Shown: positions 41,246 through 49,548, counted from the first letter of the stretch. The stretch is DNA of 64,000 bases from Pseudanabaena sp. lw0831 (GCF_016584665.1 NZ_BBJB01000090.1:1-64000), one strand, 5' to 3'. Translations and numbers: made by a program. Notes: generated by a model from the letters alone, not told the origin.

Positions 41246-42208
41246 ATGGAATATGATTTATTCGTATTTAGAATAAATTTAACTATGGATCGCCTCGACT
41301 GCATACAAAGTTTTGTTCGGGTCGTTGAAACAGGAAGCTTTTCTGCTGTCGCCCGCGAACGTGACACCACCCAGCCCACCATCAGTAAGCAAATTGCCGC
41401 ACTGGAAGACTACTTGGATGTGCAGCTATTAACCCGCTCTACCCGTAAGCTACAGTTGACGCAAGAGGGAGAACGATTTTTTGAGCATTGCCAAGGAGTA
41501 TTGGAGGCAGCTGCCGAAGCCGAAGCCAGTGTTGGGCAACGTCAAAAACCCATCGGAACCTTGCGGGTAAGCTGCCCTGTGGCGTTTGGACAGATTCAGG
41601 TGATGCCCTATGTGAAAGGTTTTCTAGCGCGTTACCCGAATATTCGGTTAGATCTGAGCCTGAGCGATCGCTTTGTTGATCTTGTCGAAGATGGAACAGA
41701 TATTGCCATTAGGATCGGGCAGGTGAACGATCCAGCACTAATCGTCCACCGCATTGGACTCACCCGCCGAGTCACGGTGGCGGCGAAATCCTATTTCTGC
41801 GATCGTTCAGAACCACAAACTCCAGACGAATTAGTTGAGCATAACTGTATTGTGTATACTCGCTTGGCAACCGGCAACGAGTGGCACTTTCAATGTCCGA
41901 CAGGTGGCACAACTCAGGTCGTTGTCAGAGGCAATCTACAGGTTGATAATTCTTCAGCCATTCGGGAAGCCGTACTGTCGGGTGTAGGGATTGCAGTTTG
42001 CCCCGTTTGGCTATTTGGTGAACTGCTCACATCTAACTGTCTCAGCGTGATTCTCAAGGATTACCAACCCATCCCGTTGCCGATTCATGCAGTCTATCGT
42101 CGCGGGAGATTTATTCCCGCAAAAGTGCGTTGTTTTATCGAATATCTCACAAATGAATTCAAGCTCGATCCGTGGGTATCAGACTATGGCATTAAACAGT
42201 CAGCCTAA
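41246..42208 (+). CDS. LysR-family regulator, paralogue 1
   Basis: 320-aa LTTR. The HTH is in MDRLDCIQSFVRVVETGSFS with TQPTISKQIAALEDYL; the effector-binding domain covers the remainder (LRVSCPVAFG, LSDRFVDLVEDGTDIAIRIG). Codons before MDRLD (ATG 41285) are also conserved in the paralogue at 46676, so either start is possible; ATG 41285 is the more typical LTTR N-terminus. It is divergent from the SDR at 40384 and is its likely regulator. About three quarters identical to paralogue 2 by eye. Confidence 0.9.
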   Translation: MEYDLFVFRINLTMDRLDCIQSFVRVVETGSFSAVARERDTTQPTISKQIAALEDYLDVQLLTRSTRKLQLTQEGERFFEHCQGVLEAAAEAEASVGQRQKPIGTLRVSCPVAFGQIQVMPYVKGFLARYPNIRLDLSLSDRFVDLVEDGTDIAIRIGQVNDPALIVHRIGLTRRVTVAAKSYFCDRSEPQTPDELVEHNCIVYTRLATGNEWHFQCPTGGTTQVVVRGNLQVDNSSAIREAVLSGVGIAVCPVWLFGELLTSNCLSVILKDYQPIPLPIHAVYRRGRFIPAKVRCFIEYLTNEFKLDPWVSDYGIKQSA

Positions 42209-42323
42209 CGGCACAGTTGAGCTGACGCAGATAATACCCCAATACTAACCGATAATCTTTCGCGTTCGTCTCCAACGCAGTGTTCTGCTGCTGGCAACTA
42301 CGATCCTTATCTATTCTTCATTC

Positions 42324-42803
42324 CTAATCGGATTTTTTAAACAGTTTGGATGCAACGCCTTTCAAGATATGCGGCAATAATTTTGGACCAGGCAAGAAAA
42401 TAACTCCAAGCTGCTGCATCAATCCAAGAGCATCGCCCTGCCCCCAATGCTCTACAATTTTTCCGTCCTCAATGCGATCAATATGCATGATCGATAAGCT
42501 GATTTGCTTGCCCGTTGGTGGAAGACCTTGAAATTCTCCAAGATGCGTCGCTGTGAATGTTCCGCACGTTACAACCCTATCGCCTGAAACAATGACCTCA
42601 TCAAAATTGTGTTGCCCCTGACTGAAGGCTAAATAAAACGCCATCCCAAACTGCTTGAACTCTTCTCCATCCAATGCCTTTGGCATCCCTGCCATATGAG
42701 CAATAAAATTTGGAGCCAAAAGATCTAAAGCCCGATCTATCTGGCGATCATCAAAGGCTTTGTAGAACTGGAGAACGAGAGCTTTGTTTTGTTCAGTCAG
42801 CAT
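42324..42803 (-). CDS. SnoaL-like ester cyclase family protein
   Basis: 159-aa NTF2-fold protein: LVLQFYKAFDDRQIDRALDLL, FIAHMAGMP, then EVIVSGDRVVTCGTFTATHLGEFQGLPPTGK and HIDRIEDGKIVEHWGQGD. These are typical of the SnoaL-like polyketide cyclase / ester cyclase group, which is mostly of unknown function outside polyketide pathways. There is no polyketide synthase nearby, so a role in binding or converting a small hydrophobic molecule is the most one can say. Confidence 0.85.
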   Translation of the reverse strand: MLTEQNKALVLQFYKAFDDRQIDRALDLLAPNFIAHMAGMPKALDGEEFKQFGMAFYLAFSQGQHNFDEVIVSGDRVVTCGTFTATHLGEFQGLPPTGKQISLSIMHIDRIEDGKIVEHWGQGDALGLMQQLGVIFLPGPKLLPHILKGVASKLFKKSD

Positions 42804-42960
42804 ACAGAATTTCGTTAAAAGCTAAATTGTATCGTGGTGGCTGGGAGGAGATGACCGATAAGGTTTCAACTATGCCCACGACCTATAACCGAAGCGGCAT
42901 AACTATGTATTAGACGGAAACATTCATGTATTATTTAGTTATATAAACCTCATCCACTTA

Positions 42961-43058
42961 GGGACTTCCAAGGAATTAATCGTCCCAACCTCAAACCTAA
43001 ATGCGTGTCCTTGCTTGGAGCTTCAACATATTGGGACGATTTAAAGATTGGAAATCCC
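42961..43058. repeat. 98-bp MITE-like element with 28-bp inverted ends
   Basis: Ends 42961-42988 and 43031-43058 match in 22 of 28 positions after reverse complementing (AATCGTCCCAA perfectly). Spacer 42 nt. It lies in the 42804-43313 gene-free stretch. Short open frames crossing it on both strands (42950-43171, 43005-43211) are not supported as genes. Confidence 0.55.
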
Positions 43059-43155
43059 TTATACAAAAATAAGCAAGTTGAGCCAGAACCTCGCAAATTT
43101 TTAGATCTGATCCCAGACTTAGCTAGAGGGATTATTTTACTCTTGGGCTTTGTTT

Positions 43156-43249
43156 GCGATCGCATTAACAATCTATCTCCTAAAGCCGATCGCTATTACT
43201 GTGAGGCGTGATTTCTAGGCGATCGCGTCAACAATCCGTTTCGTAAAGA
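43156..43249. repeat. HIP1-bounded modular repeat R4
   Basis: GCGATCGC, B module (CAATCTATCTCCTAAAG), CGATCGC, A module (ATTACTGTGAGGCGTGATTTC), TAGGCGATCGC, partial degenerate B. Another HIP1 site follows at ~43272. Confidence 0.85.
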
Positions 43250-43313
43250 CGAACATCAATCTCTACAACTGGCGATCGCCTCAATCCTATTCCATCAAAC
43301 ACAATAAATATAA

Positions 43314-43796
43314 TTATCGTTTAATTTGCTTCGGGAAATCAGGAACTAACAAAGATTGCTCTAATTCCCCTTGCTCATTATAAAATCTTATTTCACCTTT
43401 TTCATTACATAGCCATACCTCAAGAGCTTGGGCTTCAAAATACAACTTTTTCTTGAATTCCATTTCACTCAAAGTATTCCCAATAGATTTAACTTCTATA
43501 CAAATTTCTGGAGCAATAGATGCTGATACTTCATCCTGAATTTTGTCAAATCTTTCCGCAGAACACCAGACAACATCAGCAACTTTAACACCATCTGCTG
43601 TGTCGATCGCACATTCTGGCATCACTTCCCCATTACTCAACAAAGACTCCAATAAACGTTGGAGTCTTCCTTGGTGAAAAGAATGTTTGATTTTGACTGG
43701 ACTCATTATGATTTGCCCCCACTTATTTAATTCAATTTTGAAGGGTAAATCTTGTAGCTGTTTATTCTCACAAACTTCTTCCCATTTCATAATCAA
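43314..43796 (-). CDS. Uma2 family (DUF820) nuclease-like protein
   Basis: 160-aa protein with the Uma2 restriction-endonuclease-like fold: HSFHQGRLQRLLESLL, the conserved D in VKVADVVWCS, PEICIEVKS giving the E-x-K pair, and FKKKLYFEAQALEVWLC with the family's conserved E and W. Uma2 proteins are enormously expanded in cyanobacteria; function remains unclear (possibly nuclease remnants tied to mobile DNA). A second ATG six nt into the frame is an equal start candidate. Confidence 0.88.
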   Translation of the reverse strand: MIMKWEEVCENKQLQDLPFKIELNKWGQIIMSPVKIKHSFHQGRLQRLLESLLSNGEVMPECAIDTADGVKVADVVWCSAERFDKIQDEVSASIAPEICIEVKSIGNTLSEMEFKKKLYFEAQALEVWLCNEKGEIRFYNEQGELEQSLLVPDFPKQIKR

Positions 43797-43850
43797 TTAC
43801 CTAAAGCAATCAATATGATAATAACTCACTTGTCAATACTAGGCTTGATC

Positions 43851-43983
43851 GCGATCGCCTCAACCTAACCTTAAAAACCCGCGATCGCTAGTATTGTAAG
43901 CCCTGATTTATAGGCGATCGCATTAACAATCTATCTCCTAAAGGCGATCGCTACTACTATGAGTCGTGATTTTTAGGCGATCA
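43851..43983. repeat. HIP1-bounded modular repeat R5 (A-B-A)
   Basis: GCGATCGC, spacer, GCGATCGC, A variant (AGTATTGTAAGCCCTGATTTA), TAGGCGATCGC, B (CAATCTATCTCCTAAAGG), CGATCGC, A (TACTATGAGTCGTGATTTT), TAGGCGATC. Occupies most of the 43797-44043 spacer. Confidence 0.85.
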
Positions 43984-44043
43984 AACTCAAAAAATCTCAA
44001 CTTAGGAACTTTTTTGTTTAACCTTTAACCTTTAACCTATTAC

Positions 44044-44397
44044 TCATTCCTTATTCCCCACAAATTCTTTAATAATTTTTTCGATCGCATTATTCTCTAT
44101 ATCTGATGTGTCGGATTTAGAATAAATCGTCACCAAAACCACACTGGTTTCAGTTTTCACATAATAAATAACCCGATAACCCGCACTTTTCCCCTTTTGA
44201 ATATTGCTGTTTTTGAGACGAACCTTAAATACTTGATTATTCAAACCAGAAATTTGATCGCCTAGAACTTCTCCTGATTTTAGTTGCTCAACCAGAGGTT
44301 CTAGATCCTTACGAATTGAACGATAACGTTTAGCTAATTGACTAAGATCTTTTTTAAAACGGGAAGTCAAAAAAATTTCGATGGAATTACTCGACAT
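44044..44397 (-). CDS. RelE/ParE-superfamily toxin
   Basis: 117-aa protein from ATG 44397, overlapping its antitoxin by 11 nt. RelE-type core: IEIFLTSRFKKDLSQLAKRYRSI, VFKVRLKNSN, then SAGYRVIYYVKTETSVVLVTIYSKSD. Toxins of this fold cleave mRNA at the ribosome or inhibit gyrase; which one cannot be told from sequence. It is encoded after its antitoxin, the standard order. The frame upstream of 44397 is inside the antitoxin gene and not used. Confidence 0.85.
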   Translation of the reverse strand: MSSNSIEIFLTSRFKKDLSQLAKRYRSIRKDLEPLVEQLKSGEVLGDQISGLNNQVFKVRLKNSNIQKGKSAGYRVIYYVKTETSVVLVTIYSKSDTSDIENNAIEKIIKEFVGNKE

Positions 44398-44623
44398 CAA
44401 TCCCCTCCCACATCTGAGATAGAGGAATAGTTTGACCACTCATCGCCTCTTTGAGTCCTTGTCTAATACCCTCGACAACAATATCATCAGGGGTATCATC
44501 AAGATCCTCACGGGTTTTTTCGACTAAGTATTCTAAAACTTCTTGTTGTTCATTAAGTGAAAGTTGATCGATCAAAGTAAAAACCTGATCTTTTGTAATC
44601 TGCAAAGTTAGCATAAGTGTCAA
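44387..44623 (-). CDS. Antitoxin of the RelE-type pair
   Basis: 78-aa protein: an LTLQITKDQVFTLIDQLS start with LSLNEQQEVLEYLVEKTRED, a helical segment typical of cyanobacterial antitoxins beside RelE/ParE toxins, and an acidic, flexible C-terminus (PLSQMWEGIDVE) that would wrap the toxin. No clear DNA-binding fold is seen in the first half, though it probably autoregulates the operon. Confidence 0.8.
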   Translation of the reverse strand: MTLMLTLQITKDQVFTLIDQLSLNEQQEVLEYLVEKTREDLDDTPDDIVVEGIRQGLKEAMSGQTIPLSQMWEGIDVE

Positions 44624-44724
44624 TTTCCTTAAGTGTTATTCATAAATTTAGCAAAATATTATTTTCTATTGCCTAAATTATAACGGCACATCAATCCCCA
44701 ACTCTTCACAAATCCTCCGAATCA

Positions 44725-44841
44725 GGCGATCTCATCAACAATCTATCTTCTCAAGGCGATCGCTAATACTGTGAGGCGTGATTTATAGGCGATCGCCTCT
44801 CAATCATCTATCTGCTAGAGGGTTTGCTGAAGGCGATTGCT
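44725..44841. repeat. HIP1-bounded modular repeat R6 (B-A-B)
   Basis: GGCGATCTC, B (CAATCTATCTTCTCAAGG), CGATCGC, A (AATACTGTGAGGCGTGATTTA), TAGGCGATCGC, long B (ATCTATCTGCTAGAGGGTTT + GCTGAAGG), CGATTGC. Fills the spacer before the chlorite-dismutase-like gene. Confidence 0.85.
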
Positions 44842-44857
44842 GGGGTTTTAGACCAAT

Positions 44858-45418
44858 TTATAAGATGCCATCTCGAATCAAGCGAACCTCAACTTCTCGT
44901 TCGACATACTCCCACTCTTTGCTTGCGCGCATCCGTAGCAGTAATTCATCAAAATCCTTGGTGTGCTCAGGCGCAAATTCAAACCAAGTGAGAAAATCAA
45001 ATGGTTCTCCGAGATCGCGACAATGAAGCAGCCGCCGTGCAACCCCTGGAAGATACTCCAAGCCAACAGTCGTATGATGCGACTCTTCCTCAAAAATTGC
45101 CCGCCGCTCATCTTGTGCCATTTCCCACCACTGGACAGTTTTTTTAATCGGAATCAGCACCGCAGAAATGGCTTCCGAGCGATTCAGTACAGGTTGCACT
45201 GCCCGAAGAGCAGTAACTTCATCACGCATAGCATAGCGAATATTGCTGGTAAAACTTTGTAAAACCCATGAACTATCCAATGGCAATTCCGCGACAGCAT
45301 CATTTACTACATTTACTCTTTTAACGAGTTCTAAAGAAGATCCAGCAATGCCCCGCACATCTATTACCTGCCATAGACCTTCCTTGCCGCCAACAAACGA
45401 GTATCTATTATCCATCAT
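44858..45418 (-). CDS. Chlorite dismutase family heme protein
   Basis: 186-aa protein of the small (dimeric) chlorite-dismutase-like family: WEMAQDERRAIFEEESHHT, then YLPGVARRLLHCRDLGE and FDFLTWFEFAPEHTKDFDELL, WEYVEREVEVRL. The H114-H115 pair (probably H115 or H114 as proximal heme ligand) and R128/R129 (possible distal Arg) are in the right region. Dimeric cyanobacterial Clds degrade chlorite slowly; the real role is thought to be in heme or reactive-species chemistry. No neighbours clarify it. Confidence 0.82.
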   Translation of the reverse strand: MMDNRYSFVGGKEGLWQVIDVRGIAGSSLELVKRVNVVNDAVAELPLDSSWVLQSFTSNIRYAMRDEVTALRAVQPVLNRSEAISAVLIPIKKTVQWWEMAQDERRAIFEEESHHTTVGLEYLPGVARRLLHCRDLGEPFDFLTWFEFAPEHTKDFDELLLRMRASKEWEYVEREVEVRLIRDGIL

Positions 45419-45440
45419 ATCCTCTTATAATTTTGTTCTT

Positions 45441-45477
45441 GACTAGCAAGTTCTTCTAGATGAAGAACTTGCTAGTC
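45441..45477. repeat. 15-bp perfect hairpin
   Basis: GACTAGCAAGTTCTT (45441-45455) and its complement (45463-45477), directly before the start of the chlorite-dismutase-like gene on the minus strand. Confidence 0.6.
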
Positions 45478-45496
45478 AGTTTAAACTGCCAAAATG

Positions 45497-45553
45497 AGTT
45501 GCGGCTGAAAAATTTTATCAAATACGATGAATTGCGGCTGAAAAATTCTATCT
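45497..45553. repeat. Two 24-bp direct repeats and gene-free spacer
   Basis: TTGCGGCTGAAAAATT with flanks occurs at 45497-45520 and 45530-45553 (spacing 33 nt, two differences). Could be an operator pair; no gene covers it. The 45419-45762 spacer also holds a partial B module (45626-45672) and a hairpin. Confidence 0.5.
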
Positions 45554-45625
45554 GTCTGGAGTTTATGACGTAACTGCGGTTTGGTTTCGATATTTAAGTA
45601 CAAATTAACGCATATCCTATTTTTA

Positions 45626-45672
45626 GATCACCTCAATTACCCATCAGCTAAAGGTTTGCTGATGGAGATCGC
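45626..45672. repeat. HIP1-bounded modular repeat R7 (partial)
   Basis: GATCACCTCAATTACCCATC, AGCTAAAGGTTTGCTGATGG, AGATCGC: a long B module without A. Confidence 0.6.
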
Positions 45673-45694
45673 TAACATGTCTAGTAAGATCTTT

Positions 45695-45729
45695 TAAAAG
45701 ACAAAATGGCTACGCCATTTTGTCTTTTA
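45695..45729 (-). terminator. 16-bp hairpin after SDR paralogue 2
   Basis: TAAAAGACAAAATGGC and its complement around a TAC loop, 33 nt past the end of the minus-strand SDR gene. Confidence 0.7.
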
Positions 45730-45762
45730 GTGTAATTCAAAATCTAGAACACGATCGCAGTT

Positions 45763-46500
45763 TTATTGAGGCATCCAACCAGCAAACTGCTTCTCGACTG
45801 CCTTGAGAGGAGCCTGAATCTCAGAAAATACTCCTTGAGAAACAGGATCGGGATAGACATCTTCAATGCCCTGCTCGACTGCTTGCAAAATCAAATTAGC
45901 AACTTCGAGCGGAGAAACCTTATCCATGGGAATTGCTTCAGCCATATCTGTATCCACTGGACCAGGGAATACACCAATCACTTGCGTTCCTTGTGAAGCA
46001 AGTTCGGCGCGAATGCCTTGAGTCAAAGAATTGAGGGCAGCTTTAGAAGCGCTATAGGAGCTAAATACAGGGGCATTCGCAACAGATACCACCGATAGAA
46101 TGTTGACGATCGCACCGCCACCATTACTTTTCAAAATTGGCGCGAAAGCACGAACCATTGAGAGAGTGCCGAAGTAATTGGTATTCATCTCCCACTGAGC
46201 TGTTTCTACACTGCTATCAACGAACAAGCCTCCAGCACCCAATACACCAGCATTGTTAATCAAGAGGGTGACATCTTGAGCCTTTTGAGCCGCTTCTATC
46301 ACTTGTTCGGGATTGGTAATGTCCAAGGCAATGGGAATAATTCGATCTGGAGCGATCGCGACGATATCCTTGAGCGATTCAATCGAACGGGCTGTAGCGT
46401 AAATGCGGCCTGCACCTGCTTTGACTAAAGCTTCGACATCAGCTTTGCCAATGCCTCGATTTGCGCCTGTCACAAATGCGATCGATCCTTGAATGTTCAT
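45763..46500 (-). CDS. Short-chain dehydrogenase, paralogue 2
   Basis: 245-aa SDR, same length and about 80% identical by eye to the protein at 40384-41121 (VTGANRGIGKA, LLINNAGVLGAGGLF, SYSASKAALNSL, FPGPVDTDM, FAGWMPQ). It is divergent from LysR paralogue 2. The intergenic region has a GT-rich tandem repeat absent from paralogue 1. The conserved gene layout shows duplication of a complete regulator-enzyme unit, probably with diverged ligand or substrate. Confidence 0.9.
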   Translation of the reverse strand: MNIQGSIAFVTGANRGIGKADVEALVKAGAGRIYATARSIESLKDIVAIAPDRIIPIALDITNPEQVIEAAQKAQDVTLLINNAGVLGAGGLFVDSSVETAQWEMNTNYFGTLSMVRAFAPILKSNGGGAIVNILSVVSVANAPVFSSYSASKAALNSLTQGIRAELASQGTQVIGVFPGPVDTDMAEAIPMDKVSPLEVANLILQAVEQGIEDVYPDPVSQGVFSEIQAPLKAVEKQFAGWMPQ

Positions 46501-46518
46501 AATAATCTCCAGTTTTGT

Positions 46519-46562
46519 ATGGTTTGGGTTTGGTCTGTTTGGGTTTGGTCTGTTTGGGTTTG
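46519..46562. repeat. 15-bp tandem repeat in SDR-LysR intergenic region
   Basis: About 2.7 units of TTTGGGTTTGGTCTG between the divergent SDR and LysR genes. May alter spacing of promoter or operator elements. Confidence 0.7.
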
Positions 46563-46675
46563 CTTAATTTGAATAAAGCAATTTGCTTTTTGGGCGTTCT
46601 TAGCTGGTGTTTGACTCACCCGCTTTCTATGTCTCTAATATTGACCTATTCTAATTCGTTTGATAAGACAGTAAA

Positions 46676-47641
46676 ATGGAATATGATTTATCCTTATTTG
46701 GCATAGATCAACCTATGGATCGCCTCGACTGCATTAAAAGCTTTGTGCGTGTTGTGGAAACTGGTAGCTTTTCAGCAGTGGCAAAGGAACTCGACACCAC
46801 TCAACCTGCGATTAGCAAACAAATTGCTGCCCTAGAAGAGTATTTGGACGTGCAGCTCCTAACCCGTTCGACGCGCAAGCTCCAGCTAACGCAGGAGGGA
46901 GAGCGCTTCTTAGAGCATTGCCAATTGCTTTTGGATGCTGCTGCGGAGGCGATCGCTAGTGTAGGTAAGCGCCAAAACCTAGTTGGCAAGTTGCGCGTAA
47001 ATTGCTCCGTTGCCTTTGGACAGTACCAAATCATTCCTTATCTAAAGGGATTTCTCAGTCGCTATCCCGATCTGCAACTAGATTTATCAATGAGCGATCG
47101 CTTTGTCGATTTTCTCGAAGAGGGCATCGATCTTGCCATTCGAGTCGGAGAAGTACGCGATCCGAGCTTAATCGTGCATCGGATTGGTGTCACGCGGCGA
47201 GTGACGGTTGCTTCTGTTGATTATTTTCGCGAGCGCGAAGTGCCGAAAACACCTGCCGATTTGGTCAATTACAACTGCATCGTCTATTCCAATCTGACAA
47301 CAGGCAATAATTGGCACTTTCAACTTCCATCGGGTGGGACGACCCAAGTCCTTGTGAAGGGGAATCTGCAAGTGGATAGTTCTAATGGGATTCGGGAGGC
47401 GATTTTATCAGGTTTAGGAATTGCGGTTTGCCCTGTTTGGGTACTGGGCGATCTGATCCATTCTGAAGATTTGCAAGTAATCCTGAAGGATTATCAGCCC
47501 ATATCTCTGCCAATTTATGCTGTCTATCGCCGAGGTCGATTTATTCCTGCCAAGGTGCGTTGTTTCATCGAGTACTTCACCAATGAATTCACGCTTAATC
47601 CTTGGGTGTCGGACTCAATAATTAGTAGTGGCAATTCATGA
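46676..47641 (+). CDS. LysR-family regulator, paralogue 2
   Basis: 321-aa LTTR paralogous to the one at 41246 (MDRLDCIKSFVRVVETGSFS, then TQPAISKQIAALEEYL; the effector domain includes LRVNCSVAFGQYQIIPYLKG). ATG 46715 (MDRLD) is an alternative start. The last three codons and stop lie in a 28-nt perfect palindrome (47625-47652). It is also the best match for the LysR remnant at 32.2 kb. Confidence 0.9.
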   Translation: MEYDLSLFGIDQPMDRLDCIKSFVRVVETGSFSAVAKELDTTQPAISKQIAALEEYLDVQLLTRSTRKLQLTQEGERFLEHCQLLLDAAAEAIASVGKRQNLVGKLRVNCSVAFGQYQIIPYLKGFLSRYPDLQLDLSMSDRFVDFLEEGIDLAIRVGEVRDPSLIVHRIGVTRRVTVASVDYFREREVPKTPADLVNYNCIVYSNLTTGNNWHFQLPSGGTTQVLVKGNLQVDSSNGIREAILSGLGIAVCPVWVLGDLIHSEDLQVILKDYQPISLPIYAVYRRGRFIPAKVRCFIEYFTNEFTLNPWVSDSIISSGNS

Positions 47642-47652
47642 ATTGCCACTAC
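47625..47652 (+). terminator. 28-nt perfect palindrome over LysR stop codon
   Basis: GTAGTGGCAATTCA followed immediately by its reverse complement, containing the stop TGA. No loop; as RNA it would fold with a small loop. Confidence 0.65.
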
Positions 47653-47685
47653 ATTAGATTCTTTTGTGTAAGCCCTAATTTCAAT

Positions 47686-48549
47686 TTACTGAAATGCGAT
47701 ATTAGCTGGAAGGAAGCGACGGATATGGGATGCGATCGCTTCTCCTTCTTCATCTAGGGCAAAATGTCCTGTATCGAGAAGATGCACTTCGGCATTCTTT
47801 AGATCCCGTTTAAAAGCATTTGCTCCCTCTGGACCAAAAAACGGATCGTTCTTACCCCAAACAATCAAAGTTGGTGGTTGATGGGTGCGGAAATATTCAT
47901 GCCATTGAGGATAGCGATCCAAGTTGGCGCGATAGTTGTAAAACAATTCCATTTGTGCAGCCGCATTTTCTGGGCGATCTAAAAAGGATTGGTCGAGATT
48001 CCAGTTGTCAGGGTTGATATTCTGAGCAGATTTAGTGCCAGCGGTATAGAAGAAAACGGTTGTATCTCTTGTCAGGAATCCCCGCACTGGGGCTTCAGTT
48101 GCTTCGCTGCGATCGCTCCACAAATCACGAAAAGCTTGCCAAGCTGGAGTCAAACCTTCTTCGTAGGCATTGCCATTCTGGACGATCAAGGCTTGAATCC
48201 AATCGGGATGTTGAGATGCAATTCTAAAGCCGACGGGCGCACCGTAATCTTGCACGTACAGGCTAAAGCGATTCAATCCCAATGCTTGAAGAAAGTGCTC
48301 AGTAATTTCGGCGAGGCGATCGAAGCTGTATTCAAATTTGTCGATCGCTGGCGTTTCGCTATTGCCAAATCCAGGGTAGTCGGGGGCAATCAAATGAAAT
48401 TGGTCGGACAACTCGTTCATCAAATCCCGATACATATGAGAAGAAGCGGGATATCCATGCAGTAAAACGATTGTAGGCTTATCCTTTGCCCCTGCTTCAC
48501 GATAAAAGATATTCAAACCGTCAATGGAGATGTTGTTGTAAGTAGTCAT
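47686..48549 (-). CDS. Alpha/beta hydrolase (haloalkane dehalogenase/epoxide hydrolase-like)
   Basis: 287-aa hydrolase. Oxyanion region LLHGYPASSHMY, APDYPGFGNSE, and a nucleophile elbow YVQDYGAPVG with Asp rather than Ser as nucleophile. That places it with epoxide hydrolases and haloalkane dehalogenases. Acid and His appear near WGKNDPFFGPEGA and LDTGHFALDEE. Substrate unknown. A palindromic operator 35 nt upstream and a TetR gene farther upstream (49006) suggest a repressible detoxification unit. Confidence 0.88.
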   Translation of the reverse strand: MTTYNNISIDGLNIFYREAGAKDKPTIVLLHGYPASSHMYRDLMNELSDQFHLIAPDYPGFGNSETPAIDKFEYSFDRLAEITEHFLQALGLNRFSLYVQDYGAPVGFRIASQHPDWIQALIVQNGNAYEEGLTPAWQAFRDLWSDRSEATEAPVRGFLTRDTTVFFYTAGTKSAQNINPDNWNLDQSFLDRPENAAAQMELFYNYRANLDRYPQWHEYFRTHQPPTLIVWGKNDPFFGPEGANAFKRDLKNAEVHLLDTGHFALDEEGEAIASHIRRFLPANIAFQ

Positions 48550-48583
48550 GGAAGTAATCCTTTAATTTGTTTTGTGTACTGAA

Positions 48584-48610
48584 CGTTCGATATATTTATC
48601 ATATCGAACG
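48584..48610. promoter_or_regulatory. Palindromic operator upstream of hydrolase
   Basis: CGTTCGATAT and ATATCGAACG as perfect 10-bp arms separated by 7 nt. Typical size for a TetR-family dimer site. It lies just before the hydrolase start, with the TetR gene 400 nt away on the other strand. Confidence 0.6.
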
Positions 48611-48686
48611 ATCGGTTTATTGTCAACACCTTTTTTGATTTTTTGTTTGGGCTTGAATCGATGCATACAGCCTAAGTAGGTAGGCT

Positions 48687-48744
48687 AAAAACCCAAAGAA
48701 GCTGATTCGCCCGCTTTGCGGGCGAATCAGCTTCTTTGGGTTTT
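48687..48744. terminator. 27-bp perfect hairpin
   Basis: Arms 48688-48714 and 48718-48744, loop TTT (core AAGAAGCTGATTCGCCCGC), T-rich right flank. Lies in the 48550-49005 gene-free stretch. Confidence 0.7.
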
Positions 48745-48788
48745 GATTTTTATTAAGCTAAAGTACTTATTCAACCTTTAAGTAGTAC

Positions 48789-48837
48789 AGAGAAGTTCAT
48801 GAAAGCACCGCAAAGCGGTGCTTTCATGAACTTCTCT
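48789..48837. repeat. 23-bp perfect hairpin
   Basis: Arms 48789-48811 and 48815-48837, loop AAA (core GTTCATGAAAGCACCGC). A TATAAT-like box follows at ~48881-48888, probably part of the TetR gene promoter. Confidence 0.65.
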
Positions 48838-49005
48838 AGGTTTTAAATTAACGCAAGGTGCTGTATGCACCGAACATTTGGTATAATATTAAAATGTGTT
48901 ACTAAGTTTGTAGCTAAAATTAGATAAAAGACTATCCTGCGGGGGTGTTTTTTAATTTGAATAACAAAAGAACTTGCCTTGTAACACTTACGCAGAGGTA
49001 ATTAA

Positions 49006-49548
49006 ATGTCTAAAGATACTATCGTTGCTAAATTAAGTGACGTGTTCCGCCAACATGGATATGAAGGCGCATCCCTTTCTAAAATTTCGGAAGCAACTGG
49101 GCTGGGTAGGGCTAGCTTGTACCATTACTTCCCTAAAGGAAAAGAGGAGATGGCGGCGACCGTACTCGATCGTCTACATGCAAATTTAGAAGTAAATTTA
49201 TTGAAACCACTACAAGGGAAGGGCAAACCCTTAGATCGGATTCGTGCTATGGGTAAAACCATCGATCTGTTTTACGACAGCGGTAACGCATCTTGTTTTA
49301 TAGAGCTTCTATCAATTGGGGAGTCACAACCTTTATTTCAGTCTCCGATTCAACAAACTCTATCTATATGGATCGATGCCGTAGCTGATGTTCTAGTTGA
49401 GGCAGGGCAGGATACAAAAGTTGCTCATTATAATTCTGAAGATGCGATCGCCCAGATTGAGGGATCATTGATTTTATCTAGATGTTTGGGTAATAACGAG
49501 CCATTTAAACGAGCGATCGCTAACTTGCCAAAGATTTTAGGACTTTGA
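49006..49548 (+). CDS. TetR-family regulator (LmrA/YxaF-like)
   Basis: 180-aa regulator. N-terminal HTH: LSDVFRQHGYEGASLSKISEATGLGRASLYHYFPKGKEEM, quoted here as the LSDVFRQHGYEGASL and GRASLYHYFPKGKEEM halves; the KGKEEM variant is typical of the LmrA/YxaF branch. Its ligand-binding half is helical (ASCFIELLSIGESQPLF). Likely represses the alpha/beta hydrolase at 47686 via the palindrome at 48584-48610, and perhaps itself. The stop codon abuts repeat R8. Confidence 0.88.
   Translation: MSKDTIVAKLSDVFRQHGYEGASLSKISEATGLGRASLYHYFPKGKEEMAATVLDRLHANLEVNLLKPLQGKGKPLDRIRAMGKTIDLFYDSGNASCFIELLSIGESQPLFQSPIQQTLSIWIDAVADVLVEAGQDTKVAHYNSEDAIAQIEGSLILSRCLGNNEPFKRAIANLPKILGL

Noticed and set aside
42950-43211. 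Two overlapping short frames on opposite strands
   Set aside because: They cross the MITE-like inverted repeat; no domain or ribosome-binding site seen.
46515-46706. 63-codon frame with LGLVCLGLVCLGL
   Set aside because: Generated by the 15-bp tandem repeat in the SDR-LysR intergenic region.
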